DNA of 64,000 bases from Kolteria novifilia. Its GTDB lineage: Bacteria > Planctomycetota > Planctomycetia > Kolteriales > Kolteriaceae. The stretch lies in NCBI GenBank assembly GCA_007748055.1, contig CP036279.1:5456001-5520000 (forward strand), read 5' to 3'. Positions 17,401 through 25,633 of the stretch are shown piece after piece. The notes under the pieces are model-generated. The model was given only the letters and a program-made list of their open reading frames with translations. It had not been told where the DNA came from and made no database searches. A program made the translations under genes and the position numbers. The first letter of the stretch is position 1, and each line of letters opens with the position of its first letter.

Positions 17401-18402
17401 ATCCGCGAACTTGCCGAACCCCTGACGCTGGGCAGGCACTCCCGTGATGACCTCGTGAAGCATGACGCCAACAGCGTAGAGATCGCTTTCGGGAGTCGGA
17501 GGACGACACCGGAGCAGTTCCGGGGCCATATAGGCAATGGTTCCGGCGAAGCGGTCCAGCTTGATCTCCTCACTTGTGGAGGTGGCCAGGCCGAAGTCGA
17601 GCAAGACGGGTCGCCCTCGATCGTCGACCAACACATTCGACGGCTTGAGGTCCCGATGGACGATCCCGGCGGCATGGAGGTGGCTGAGCCCCGAGAGCAA
17701 GCCCGCGAGCAGTCGCGTCAGACGTGCCCACCCATCCTCGTCGACCAGTCGCTCGCCCGGAGGAGCGTCACCGCGGACGAACTCCCGGAAGCTCTTTCCG
17801 GAAACGAACTCCATCGTCAACAGGTCGATATCACCCGATCGGATCAGTTCGTAGTAGGTGACCAAGTTTGGATGGCTGATCGAGGCGAGAATGCGGAATT
17901 CCGAACGAAGTCGTTCCGACAGCAGTGACGAGTCGTTGCCCACCACTTTCACGGCGACGTCCTGGCTCCAGAGTCGATCCTCGGCCAAATAGACCGTTCC
18001 CATCGACCCGGCCCCAAGTCGACGGCGTACAAGGAATCGTTCATCGGCCAGGGAAACGAGATCCTCCCGGCTGGTGCTCCGTCGTGACGATGGCAACTCG
18101 GAGGAATACCGTTTGAGATCGCCAAGCGCCGAATGCATCTCGAATTGCTTGGCAAGTTCACCGCGATAGGCCTCGAACCGTTCGAGATACTCCGAGGGAC
18201 TTGGCCGATCCCCCCGGTCCTCCCGGAGGACGAAGTCTGCGTAAATCAAGTCGACCGCATCGGCCGAGCGGCCCGCCAATCGCGGATACCGTCGCAGAAG
18301 AGCTTCCAGGCAATACTCAGGCCGTCCTTCGATCCCTTCGTGCAACTGCTCCATCAAGATCGAAAGTGAGGGGGTCGACCAGTCGGCGTCGTGGCTGCTC
18401 AT
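14449..18402 (-). CDS. serine/threonine protein kinase fused to AAA ATPase and helical-repeat region
   Basis: A 1317-residue signalling protein. Residues 1-115 form a leader resembling the N-terminus of many planctomycete kinases (ILMEQLHEGIEGRPEYCLEALL, then SPSEYLERF). The kinase domain follows: glycine loop LGAGSMGTVYLAED (about 129-142), catalytic lysine K152 in VAVKVV, HRDLKPSNVLVDD, DFGLA and GTIAYMAPELL, so it looks active. An AAA_16-type ATPase starts near residue 395 (GRERELDSLR) with Walker A GTSGIGKTAL and Walker B VIYIDDVQWAD. The last 550 residues or so are helical, TPR-like, and have no obvious HTH or membrane segment. The layout resembles a STAND-type signalling protein without a DNA-binding output. 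It stands alone; its stimulus and targets are unknown. Confidence 0.93.
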   Translation of the reverse strand: MSSHDADWSTPSLSILMEQLHEGIEGRPEYCLEALLRRYPRLAGRSADAVDLIYADFVLREDRGDRPSPSEYLERFEAYRGELAKQFEMHSALGDLKRYSSELPSSRRSTSREDLVSLADERFLVRRRLGAGSMGTVYLAEDRLWSQDVAVKVVGNDSSLLSERLRSEFRILASISHPNLVTYYELIRSGDIDLLTMEFVSGKSFREFVRGDAPPGERLVDEDGWARLTRLLAGLLSGLSHLHAAGIVHRDLKPSNVLVDDRGRPVLLDFGLATSTSEEIKLDRFAGTIAYMAPELLRCRPPTPESDLYAVGVMLHEVITGVPAQRQGFGKFADPAMGELEMHEGVSESRRILATMTRSLLQFDPAERPTLPWLLEQLGAARETSYPATRPSLLIGRERELDSLRAAYAEMRDGRSALIAITGTSGIGKTALVDHFLRSLDGADDPVILRGRCYETEDQPHKAWDAIASQMAARLDARKDNSPPEHRFLTRVFPVFQSSHGSGGDTAGFEEPPPVEARLIAYREFRDVISRLSASPLVIYIDDVQWADHDSLELLHHLLDDLDDPVLIVLCSRPDGERFDELCAEVRESRVSLTQLTLTELGIEDSRQLLANRLSDREVSTVVDEMVKASGGHPYLLTLLANEAGRGNEEVATSLDSCLSHAMGRLPASSRYLLELIAVAGQPVLLRELRDASAHLVDWQDSIAQLRKSSLVSSTGHAATSFAMPYHDKIRETIEAKLPKSHLTRRHLALAKAIEASSHADPVRLLRHYYRADDSVKAARYAERSGVKARDALAFASAADHFRLAIELAPDPASTPATLLEAHAECAANAGRALESAHSYVELMGKHGEARTSDYADLAALQFVLAGESKQAIRHASLSLRSHGYALPRTMVGGLLTSFFHKRRASRRAAAFCQWIDESEGEPSFAPATDRQRAVFTGWFVITVAEITYSHTVAHRLITALLEKPYSPFALVATTSIAMLDSIRLASSSVTSLCDKQVERVLGVADAVPDQDVATLARLIARNYYVFTGHWENAYRMGEYLHPRNQGASWLAMVRSDDSVILNYSLYYLGRLRELRELVEGRGRYEHSRDDPYTARQVRTLFGNAVYLCNDDADASLDSLAMIEANSQLHELASGQLGPPLYLARAETYLYMRRGDLAAALIRRHWYRIFALLSGLVFLVRFWVNDSLGRSDLARTVVDGRFSRLKRVERSAKRLVGERNLVTDAMASALQAGCASLRGDREVAIDAYERARELFESRSMDLHAHVMKRRVGELRGGDAGQHLVDEADAWMRGESIVRPDRFAFMIAPACSADDVEG

Positions 18403-18793
18403 CGCGTCACGTCACCCTTCGAACTCATCGCGATCATCCCAAGGTCCACCACGGCTGAACGTCCTCCACTCCTCCCACGGAACAACCGACGTGGTGGCTG
18501 ACAGCCCGTTGATCTATTCGCTGCCGGCTCCGAACGGCCCTCTTGGCTCGTTCTCGCCTTGGCCCGTTCGAATCAACGGACTGCCAAGCGCGGTCGCGAT
18601 CGCTTGCGCAAGCCGCACGCGACACACCAGGCCACCACACAAATGATCATCAAATACAACAGATTATTCAACTCCAGCAACGGTTACATTCAAGACGGGG
18701 TGGTGATCCCGTCAACGGCAAGCGCGACGAGACTCTGGTCGTTCGGTATTGAGAGTAGTCCAAGGGTGAGCCAGGGAGGGCTCAGCGTTCAAC
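18403..18793. other. intergenic region upstream of the kinase-AAA gene
   Basis: About 390 bases between the kinase start (minus strand) and the terminator repeat at 18794. Part of it (about 18630-18690) is markedly more AT-rich than the surrounding DNA and is a plausible place for the kinase promoter, but no convincing -35/-10 pair was identified. The short open frames here have no recognisable protein features and I do not call them. Confidence 0.4.
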
Positions 18794-18868
18794 GAAAGAA
18801 GCCACCTTCCGAGAACTCGGAAGGTGGCCGTGAAGTGGAGGTGGCGAACTTGACCAACACGGATTCCC
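18794..18868 (-). terminator. intrinsic terminator within a dispersed repeat element, copy 1
   Basis: On the minus strand a near-perfect stem (GCCACCTTCCGAG, loop TTCT, then CGGAAGGTGGC; plus-strand 18801-18828) is followed by the T-rich TTCTTTCG. It lies 67-140 bases after the stop of the last gene of the PSCyt/DUF1501 operon and would end that transcript. About 40 bases ahead of the stem (TTGGTCAAG...CTCCACTTCA) are shared with a second copy at 31431-31503, more than a terminator alone needs, so this is a dispersed repeat that happens to carry a terminator. Confidence 0.75.
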
Positions 18869-18934
18869 TTGGTTACTGTCCCGTCCCCACCGCCGAATCG
18901 GCCTTCAAACGGTCGCGGGAGGAAGGGGCTCGCG

Positions 18935-20248
18935 TCACGAGAACAGCTTGGCGATCGGTTTGCCCATGTCGGTGATCGGCACCGGACGGTCGCCATCGTA
19001 GAGGTTCTTCGAATAGTCGACGCCGACGGTCGCGCAGATGGTGGCGAAGAAATCGGGAACGCTGACGGGATCGGAAACGATCTTCTTTGAAATTTCGTCC
19101 GTCTCGCCCCACGCGCCACGGTGCGCAAGTCCGCCGCCGGCGAGCACACAGCTAAACGCCGTCCCTTGATGACCGCGTCCTCCGCCGCTATCGAATTCCG
19201 GCGGGCGACCGAACTCGGTGGTGATGACCACCAACGTCTTGTCCAAGAGATTCTTCTCTTGGAGATCCGCTAGGAGTGCCGCGACCGCGGTGTCCATCTC
19301 CTGAATCAACTTGTGTTGGTTGAGGATTCCCGCGTTGTGGACATCCCAACCGGCCCCGTTGAGGAAGTTCAGGTTGTGGGCGACTTCGATGAAACGCACG
19401 CCGCGTTCGATGAGTCGCCGACTGAGAAGGCAACGTTGGCCGAACTCGCCGCCATACTGATTGCGCAGTTCAGAGGGTTCGCGATCCAACTCGAACACCC
19501 GATTGAACTCCGGTCCACTCAGCTTCAAGCTTTGGGCGATCGCTTCGTCGTAGTCGAGCAGCCGCTGATCCTTCGTGGGATCGGCGCTTCGCTTGAGAGC
19601 GCCGAGGAGTTTCTCGCGGCGGGACTGCCGCCTTGGCGTGATCCCGTCGGGACGCGTCAACCCGGCTGGTCCCTGGCTGGTGTCGGTCAAGTAGAGATAG
19701 CCGTCCTTGGTGCCGAGAAAGCCCGGGCCGCGCGTCACGTTCGGATAGCCGATCAGCACGTAGGGCGGAGCGACGTCGCCCGCGGCGCCCCGTTCGTGCG
19801 CGATGATCGATCCTAGCGACGGATAGGTGATCGTGCCGCTGATCGGACGACCGGTGTGCATTCGGTTCGTCGCCGCGGCATGTTCGTCGATCATTTCGTG
19901 ATGCACGCTGCGCACGGCCGTCACGCGGTCCATCAGCGGGGCGAGCTTGGACAGGTGTTCGCACAGCCGCACGCCGGGAACGGCCGTCTCGACCGAGTCG
20001 TAGTAGGATCCCGCGACCTTCTTTTTCGGATCGCCTTTCCTCTTGGGATCGAAGGTATCGATCTGTCCCATGCCGCCGCCGAGCCAAATGGAGATCACGT
20101 GCTCGGCCTTGCCTCGAACGATCTCACTCGGTTGGTTGCCGAAGCCGAGGCTTGGCAGGGCGAGTCCGCCGGCAAGCGCCGCGCCGGTCGCGAGGAACTC
20201 GCGCCGCGTGGGAGAAAGCTTGTTGGTCGACTTGGTGTCAGGATTCAT
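18935..20248 (-). CDS. DUF1501 protein, Tat-exported (operon-distal copy)
   Basis: A 437-residue protein of the DUF1501 family, which has an alkaline-phosphatase-like fold and in planctomycetes is nearly always encoded beside DUF1549/DUF1553 proteins. A twin-arginine signal is visible as [21 protein letters not shown]. The body shows [35 protein letters not shown] and [21 protein letters not shown]; the last segment is a strongly conserved part of the family. I chose ATG 20248, just before the Tat region, over an upstream in-frame start at 20296. It is the last gene of the sigma-FecR-PSCyt operon and is separated from the upstream gene by a 171-base gap filled with a tandem palindrome. Enzymatic role unproven. 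Confidence 0.9.
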   Translation of the reverse strand: MNPDTKSTNKLSPTRREFLATGAALAGGLALPSLGFGNQPSEIVRGKAEHVISIWLGGGMGQIDTFDPKRKGDPKKKVAGSYYDSVETAVPGVRLCEHLSKLAPLMDRVTAVRSVHHEMIDEHAAATNRMHTGRPISGTITYPSLGSIIAHERGAAGDVAPPYVLIGYPNVTRGPGFLGTKDGYLYLTDTSQGPAGLTRPDGITPRRQSRREKLLGALKRSADPTKDQRLLDYDEAIAQSLKLSGPEFNRVFELDREPSELRNQYGGEFGQRCLLSRRLIERGVRFIEVAHNLNFLNGAGWDVHNAGILNQHKLIQEMDTAVAALLADLQEKNLLDKTLVVITTEFGRPPEFDSGGGRGHQGTAFSCVLAGGGLAHRGAWGETDEISKKIVSDPVSVPDFFATICATVGVDYSKNLYDGDRPVPITDMGKPIAKLFS

Positions 20249-20323
20249 GGCAACGCTCGTTTCTATGTTGATTGGACGAAGGGAAACCCACTCCACGATG
20301 TTAGGGCATCAATCCTTCCGACG

Positions 20324-20419
20324 ATTCGGGTGCCACTGGCTGCTTGTCAGCCAGCGGTAAATGGACTGGCTGCTTGTCAGCCAGCGGTAAATGGACTGGC
20401 TGCTTGTCAGCCAGTGGGA
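20324..20419. repeat. three tandem REP-like palindromes, 30-bp period
   Basis: The unit ACTGGCTGCTTGTCAGCCAG (a self-complementary GGCTG/CAGCC hairpin) plus the spacer CGGTAAATGG occurs at 20335-20364 and 20365-20394, with a third partial unit to about 20418; the array is preceded by TTCGGGTGCC. It fills the gap between two genes of one operon and ends one base before the stop codon of the upstream (minus-strand) gene. Related single elements are found at about 44892-44924 and 48832-48895. Confidence 0.9.
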
Positions 20420-23400
20420 CTAGGGCATCCAGACGAACTCACGGTGATTGATCAAGCTCCAGACGGCGTCTTCGTAGGCCGAGCGCCAACTCGGCTGAAG
20501 TCGAGGATCGGCCGGAGGACCATCCTGAACACGACGTTCGATCTCGAGCTGGATCTCGTTCGCCTTGGACCTCAAGTGATTGAACCACGTCACTTGAGGA
20601 AGCTTGGGCGGCGGTTGAATCGACGCGATCTCGTCGGCGGGAACCAACCGCTCGTCGAACCCTTCCTTGAGGGAGGCCACGAAGACCTCTCGTTCGTCCG
20701 GCTTCGGCAAGCGGTTGAGGATACGCAGAAACAGCGTCTGCACCAGCGTCTCCGATGACTGGGCGTTGACGGCGAGTTCCGCCAATTCGCTCTGGTGCGA
20801 GGCGCGCGTCAGGGCGACCGAAAGCGTCCCATTGGCGAGCACTCCCGGCTGTAGCACGTTGGGATCGGCCTCGCGCTGGTGAATCGGCATCTGCCGAGCT
20901 CCGGTCCATCCGAACGCCTCGAGAACATCGACGACCGCGCGGGCCTTCGGCAACGACAGGCTGGGGCGATCGCGTTCGTTCTTCAAGTCACCAAACATCC
21001 ACGCGCGTGTCGGGCGTCCAAGCGTCTGGCGGCTGCCCAAGGGACGACGACCATCGTGAACGAACGTGAGTTCCTCCGCGTCGATGGGATTGCCGGTGAC
21101 TTCGTGGAGCGAGTCGACGATTTGCTCGGCCGAGAGCCGCCGGCGTTCGGGAGCGTTGAAAAACCGCATCTGCGCCGATGCCGCGAGGTTCTTCCCGTTC
21201 GCTTCGCGTTGATAGAGATCGGACGAGACGATCAATCGCACCAAGTGGCGAAAGTCGTAGTCGTGCGTGACCAATTCCTCGGCCAACCAACGGAGCAATT
21301 CGGGATGGCTCGCGGCGTTGCCTTCCCAGTCGTGCACCGGTTCGACGAGCCCCGCACCGATGAGCGCCTTCCAAACGCGGTTCACGATGACTCGCGAGAA
21401 GCGTTTGTTCCGCGGCGCGGTGATCAGGGCGGCGAGCCGCTCGCGCGTGTCCGAGGGTTTTCGCATCAGTCGGTCGATCTCTTTGTCGTCGGCAACCCCC
21501 GTCGCCGCCGCGAAAGGCCACTGGGGCGTCACCGGCTGATCGGGCTTGAGCGTCACTTGGATGAGCGACTCCCGCACCCTTTGGTTCTCGAAGAACGAAG
21601 CCGGGACCCGACTCGTCTTCGGCACCGTCACGGCGCGGCGGTTGAACATCGCGGCCAGCGAATAGAGATCCTCTTGGGTCGTGCTGTGGTACGGCGAATC
21701 GTGGCAGCGGGCACACTCCAACTCAATGCCCAGAAACGCCGACGCGACGATGTGTCCCTTGGCCGCCAGCGGCGCATCGTTCTCGCCGGCCAAGCCGAAC
21801 CCGGCGCTGCCACCTTCCGCGGCGCCACCACGCATCATAATCAGCTCGGTCACCATGCGATCGAGCGACTTGTTGTCGCGGAGCGAATCGTACAGAAACC
21901 AGCGGAAGGGCCCCGTGCTGTTGAGCGACGCATTGAGCAGCGAGGGGTTCTCCGCGAGCAGATCGAGCCAGAAGCTCATCCAACGATCCGCGAAGCGATC
22001 GTCGTCGAGCAGGGTGTCGATGAGCCGGTCGCGCTTGTCGGAAGCGGTGTCGGCCAGAAAGGCTCGTGTCTGCTCCGCCGTTGGCGGAACGCCGACCAAA
22101 TCGAGATAGATTCGTCTGACAAAGGCCTCGTCGCCAATGACCGGAGCGAGAGCGACCTCGGACTCCACGAGCGGCGGGGCGGGCCACGGAGCCCCCTTCG
22201 TCACCCACTCCTCCAAGAGCTTGATCTGATCCGCCGGCAGTCCCTCCTCTGTCGGTGGCATGTCACCGGCTTGAACGCGGACGATGAGTTCGCTGGCGTC
22301 GAGGTCACCCGGAACGACCGCGGGGACCTCGGAATCCCCCGCCTTGAGAGCGGCCTCACGCGAATCGAGCTTCAAGCCACCCTTGTCCTTCTCGCCATGA
22401 CAGCGGAAGCATTGCTCGCGCAGAATCGGGAGAATCTCGCCGTGGAAGAACTTGGTCTCAGCCACGTCGGAACTCGTCGAGGCGGCGATCGCTTGCTCGA
22501 TCTTCGAGGCGACAAGCGCGTCAATTTGGCTCTGTTTTGGTTCACTTTCGGCCGACATTGGTCTCTTTTGGGACCATTTCCGCGCGAGATCGTGCCGATT
22601 TCGCCAAAAACCGTCCTCAGAGGCCGCCAATTGGCGCCGTCGTTGATCGTCGAACGCGACCAGCTTCTTTTCGATCTCCTCCAGGGCAGGTTCGACGACC
22701 GAGTCGGTCAACGGCAACCGCGTCGAGCCCGAACCAAGCACGTCGTACGACTTCCCGTCGGGGGTCTGGAGCGCGACGCAGATTTCGCCCGTTTCGGTGC
22801 GATGGCTATTGCCTCCCACCACGAGCTCCAACACGACGCGGCAACGACGCGGCCCGCCACCTTCGGCGGGTTCGATCGTCACCTCACCGAACGTCTCTTG
22901 CTGGTTGTAGCCGTGGGCCCTCAGTCCAGGCAGCGGCGGCTCGGCGACCGGAATGATGGGCTCCTCGCCATCGGGCGGCCGCTTGGTCATCGGTTTCGTC
23001 CGAGCGACGAGTTGGCCGTCGACCCACAAGCGTCCCATCTCCCGAGCTCGCATCATGAAACGATGCTTTCCGGGCGAAAGCTCCACATCGCCGGCGATGC
23101 GTAGCAGCACCGGAGCACTCCACGCGGCTCGGATTCCCCACGAGTCGAACTGAAGCGGGATGCGAGGGAGCAGAAAGGAATCCAGCAGCACGCGGGCGGA
23201 CTCTTTCGGCCACCGTTCTCCTTCGTTGAGCCAACGCTTGTGCGCGGGCAGGCCGGCACACAACTGCACCAAGACACGGCCCTCGGGAATGCTGGACAGT
23301 TCCGGCATGACTTCCGGCTGCGGTTTGAGCACCCGTGGCTTGCCGACGCGCTGGAAACGAGACGCCGCCTTTTTATCGTCGAACACATTGCGATGAATCG

Positions 23401-24091
23401 CGACCGCGTCGAGGAGCCCCTCGAAACCGTTGCCGATGCGAACCTCGTCGTCGTCGACCACCGGGGCTTCCTTGGTCGGACCGGCGTAGCTCCACGTTCC
23501 CGCCATCGGCTTGCCGTTGATCCAGCCGCGAATCGACTTGGGGTCGCCGAAGCGATACGACACCGCGATGTGGTGCCAACCCGTGTTGACCGGGAATCCC
23601 TTCTTCGTGTCCCAACGATGCCAGTGCTTGCCGTTGCTGGTCAGTTTGGTCGCGAACAGGAAGCTCAAGGTGGCCTCGCCGCCGGAACCGACGATTCGCA
23701 GGGCCCAGTTCTGATTGTCGCGGGCGAACTTAGGGGAACCCGTTCGCCCCTTGCCGATGATGTATCGCGGTTGGCCCTCGCGGATGCTCGTGGGATTCAC
23801 CCACGCTTCGATCGTGATCGCATCGCCGTTGGTGAAGTCGAGGTCGCTATCTGGCCCGGTATCGGGAACGGAAAGGTAGGCCCCGGCATCCAGACGCACC
23901 GCGGTGTTGCTGGACGCCATGTTGGGAAACTCGGGTGGTCGCGGTCCGGCTTGATCTCTTTGGACATTGCCCCTCGGCGTAAGAGGCGTCGACTCCTCAG
24001 TACCAAAGTCCCAGCGAGCCACCGGGTCGGCCCCGGCGACGGAGGGAAGCAACAGAGCGGAGACAACAAAGAGAACATTGATCGCAGGCAT
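20420..24091 (-). CDS. LamG / PSCyt1 cytochrome-like / DUF1549 / DUF1553 multidomain protein
   Basis: A 1223-residue exported planctomycete protein with signal peptide (INVLFVVSALLLPSVAGA). Domain order: LamG/concanavalin-like module (about 60-245, with ITIEAWVNP and GWHHIAVSYRF), a PA14-like or carbohydrate-binding-like stretch (about 315-440), a PSCyt1 haem-type motif CFRCHG (C561, C564, H565) followed by GGLKLDSREAALKAG, then PSCyt2/DUF1549 (FVRRIYLDLVGVPPT) with a second CARCHD, and PSD1/DUF1553 (FSRVIVNRVWKALIGAGLVEP). ATG 24091 has GAGGAA four bases upstream; the longer in-frame extension would overlap the preceding gene. Such proteins are paired with DUF1501 proteins, as here. They are thought to be periplasmic, possibly acting on complex polysaccharides; substrate unknown. 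Confidence 0.92.
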   Translation of the reverse strand: MPAINVLFVVSALLLPSVAGADPVARWDFGTEESTPLTPRGNVQRDQAGPRPPEFPNMASSNTAVRLDAGAYLSVPDTGPDSDLDFTNGDAITIEAWVNPTSIREGQPRYIIGKGRTGSPKFARDNQNWALRIVGSGGEATLSFLFATKLTSNGKHWHRWDTKKGFPVNTGWHHIAVSYRFGDPKSIRGWINGKPMAGTWSYAGPTKEAPVVDDDEVRIGNGFEGLLDAVAIHRNVFDDKKAASRFQRVGKPRVLKPQPEVMPELSSIPEGRVLVQLCAGLPAHKRWLNEGERWPKESARVLLDSFLLPRIPLQFDSWGIRAAWSAPVLLRIAGDVELSPGKHRFMMRAREMGRLWVDGQLVARTKPMTKRPPDGEEPIIPVAEPPLPGLRAHGYNQQETFGEVTIEPAEGGGPRRCRVVLELVVGGNSHRTETGEICVALQTPDGKSYDVLGSGSTRLPLTDSVVEPALEEIEKKLVAFDDQRRRQLAASEDGFWRNRHDLARKWSQKRPMSAESEPKQSQIDALVASKIEQAIAASTSSDVAETKFFHGEILPILREQCFRCHGEKDKGGLKLDSREAALKAGDSEVPAVVPGDLDASELIVRVQAGDMPPTEEGLPADQIKLLEEWVTKGAPWPAPPLVESEVALAPVIGDEAFVRRIYLDLVGVPPTAEQTRAFLADTASDKRDRLIDTLLDDDRFADRWMSFWLDLLAENPSLLNASLNSTGPFRWFLYDSLRDNKSLDRMVTELIMMRGGAAEGGSAGFGLAGENDAPLAAKGHIVASAFLGIELECARCHDSPYHSTTQEDLYSLAAMFNRRAVTVPKTSRVPASFFENQRVRESLIQVTLKPDQPVTPQWPFAAATGVADDKEIDRLMRKPSDTRERLAALITAPRNKRFSRVIVNRVWKALIGAGLVEPVHDWEGNAASHPELLRWLAEELVTHDYDFRHLVRLIVSSDLYQREANGKNLAASAQMRFFNAPERRRLSAEQIVDSLHEVTGNPIDAEELTFVHDGRRPLGSRQTLGRPTRAWMFGDLKNERDRPSLSLPKARAVVDVLEAFGWTGARQMPIHQREADPNVLQPGVLANGTLSVALTRASHQSELAELAVNAQSSETLVQTLFLRILNRLPKPDEREVFVASLKEGFDERLVPADEIASIQPPPKLPQVTWFNHLRSKANEIQLEIERRVQDGPPADPRLQPSWRSAYEDAVWSLINHREFVWMP

Positions 24092-24135
24092 AGGTTCCTC
24101 GGCAGGGTCTCGGAAAGGTGGGACGGAGTTCGGCT

Positions 24136-25560
24136 CTAGGTCGAAAGGATTCCCTCGAAGAAGTGACCTTCGTTCAGGTCGACGCGTTCGGGACGGCCCT
24201 TGTGCATGTAGACGACTTTGGTGTGGTCCATGCCGAGCAAGCCCAACACCGTGGCATGGATATCGTGGACGTGCAGCTTGTCCTCGACCGCGTAGAGACC
24301 GAGATCGTCGGTCGCCCCGATCGTCTGGCCCGCTTTCACGCCGCCGCCAGCCATCCACATCGTGAAACCCGTGGGGTTGTGATCGCGCCCAGTCCCCTTT
24401 TCACTCATGGGCGTGCGTCCGAATTCACCACCCCAGATCACAAGTGTCTCATCGAGTAGGCCGCGCTGCTTCAAGTCGGCGATCAGACCGGCGATCGGCT
24501 TGTCGACGCCTTTACATAGACGAGCATGGTTCGACTCGATGTTGCTGTGGCTGTCCCACTTGCTGCCGGCACCGGAATAGAGCTGGACAAAGCGGACGCC
24601 CCGTTCGACGAGACGACGGGCGAGCAGGCACTGACGTCCGTAGACTTCGGTCTCCTTCTGGTTGAGACCGTACATCTCCTTGATGTGCTGGGGCTCTTGA
24701 GCCAAGTCGATGGCTTCCGGCGCGTCGGCCTGCATTCGGGCGGCGAGTTCGTAGCTTTGGATGCGCGCATCGAGTTCGGTGTTGGATTGACGACCGTCGT
24801 AGTGCCGGGAGTTGAGGCGGTTGATAAAGTCGAGCTTGCGCTGCTGTCGGGTTGGTGTCACCCCCTTGGGATTGTTGAGATGACGTAGCGGCTCGGCACC
24901 CGTTTCGAACAGCACCCCTTGATGGCTCGAGGGCATGAACCCGGAGCCCCAGGCTCGTGCGCCGTTGACGACCATCGAGTTGCTGTCTTTCATCACGACG
25001 AAGGTCGGAAGGCTCTCCCTGGAATCTCCCAGCCCGTAGGAAACCCATGCGCCGAGCGATGGCCGGCCACCGAACACGGCCCCCGTGTTCATTTGACAGA
25101 CGCCACCGGCATGGTTGATGCCGTCGGAGACACACGAGTGAACGACACACAGTTCGTCGGCGATGGCGTGATGGTGCGGCAACCAGTCGGAGACCCAAAG
25201 CCCACTCTCGCCACAGCGTTCCCACTTGCGCTTGCACTCGAGGATCGGCGAGTTGACCTCGCCCATCGCCGTGACCGGCCGGTCGAAACTCTCGGGTAGC
25301 GTCTCGCCGGCCAGCTTGTTGAGCATGGGCTTGTGGTCGAAGAGATCGAGATGGCTGGGGCCACCCTCCATGAACAACCAGATGATGTTCTTGGCCTTGC
25401 CGAGCCGGTCGGGAATCTTCTTGGCAACCGGATTCTCCGGCACGGCGGCGAACAGCGACTGACCACTCATCGCGGCGAACGCCAAGGCGCCGAAACCACC
25501 GCCGGCACTCGTGAGAAAGTCGCGGCGCGAGTGAGGATAGTCAATCCGATTGCACTTCAT
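24136..25560 (-). CDS. DUF1501 protein, Tat-exported (operon-proximal copy)
   Basis: A 474-residue DUF1501 protein. The twin-arginine signal is YPHSRRDFLTSAGGGFGALAFAAM. Family segments include KNIIWLFMEGGPSHLDLFDHKP, the RLVERGVRFVQLYSGAGSKWDSH block, ETLVIWGGEFGRTPMSEKGTGRDH and MWMAGGGVKAGQTIGATDD. GGGAGAA precedes the ATG. It lies 73 bases after the DUF1549/DUF1553 gene and 44 bases before the LamG-PSCyt gene. It is clearly divergent from the second DUF1501 protein in the same operon, so the two are not a recent duplication. A sulfatase/alkaline-phosphatase-like fold is known for the family; activity is not established. Confidence 0.93.
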   Translation of the reverse strand: MKCNRIDYPHSRRDFLTSAGGGFGALAFAAMSGQSLFAAVPENPVAKKIPDRLGKAKNIIWLFMEGGPSHLDLFDHKPMLNKLAGETLPESFDRPVTAMGEVNSPILECKRKWERCGESGLWVSDWLPHHHAIADELCVVHSCVSDGINHAGGVCQMNTGAVFGGRPSLGAWVSYGLGDSRESLPTFVVMKDSNSMVVNGARAWGSGFMPSSHQGVLFETGAEPLRHLNNPKGVTPTRQQRKLDFINRLNSRHYDGRQSNTELDARIQSYELAARMQADAPEAIDLAQEPQHIKEMYGLNQKETEVYGRQCLLARRLVERGVRFVQLYSGAGSKWDSHSNIESNHARLCKGVDKPIAGLIADLKQRGLLDETLVIWGGEFGRTPMSEKGTGRDHNPTGFTMWMAGGGVKAGQTIGATDDLGLYAVEDKLHVHDIHATVLGLLGMDHTKVVYMHKGRPERVDLNEGHFFEGILST

Positions 25561-25633
25561 GGGATTCTCCCGTCGGTCGCGTGGACCATGTGGGCCGCTG
25601 GAAACGGACGTCGCGGCACCTCATCGCTCAAAC

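Noticed and set aside
20879-23104. Long plus-strand open frame (741 codons) opposite the LamG-PSCyt gene
   Set aside because: Shadow frame generated by high GC at third positions; arginine-rich translation without recognisable motifs.
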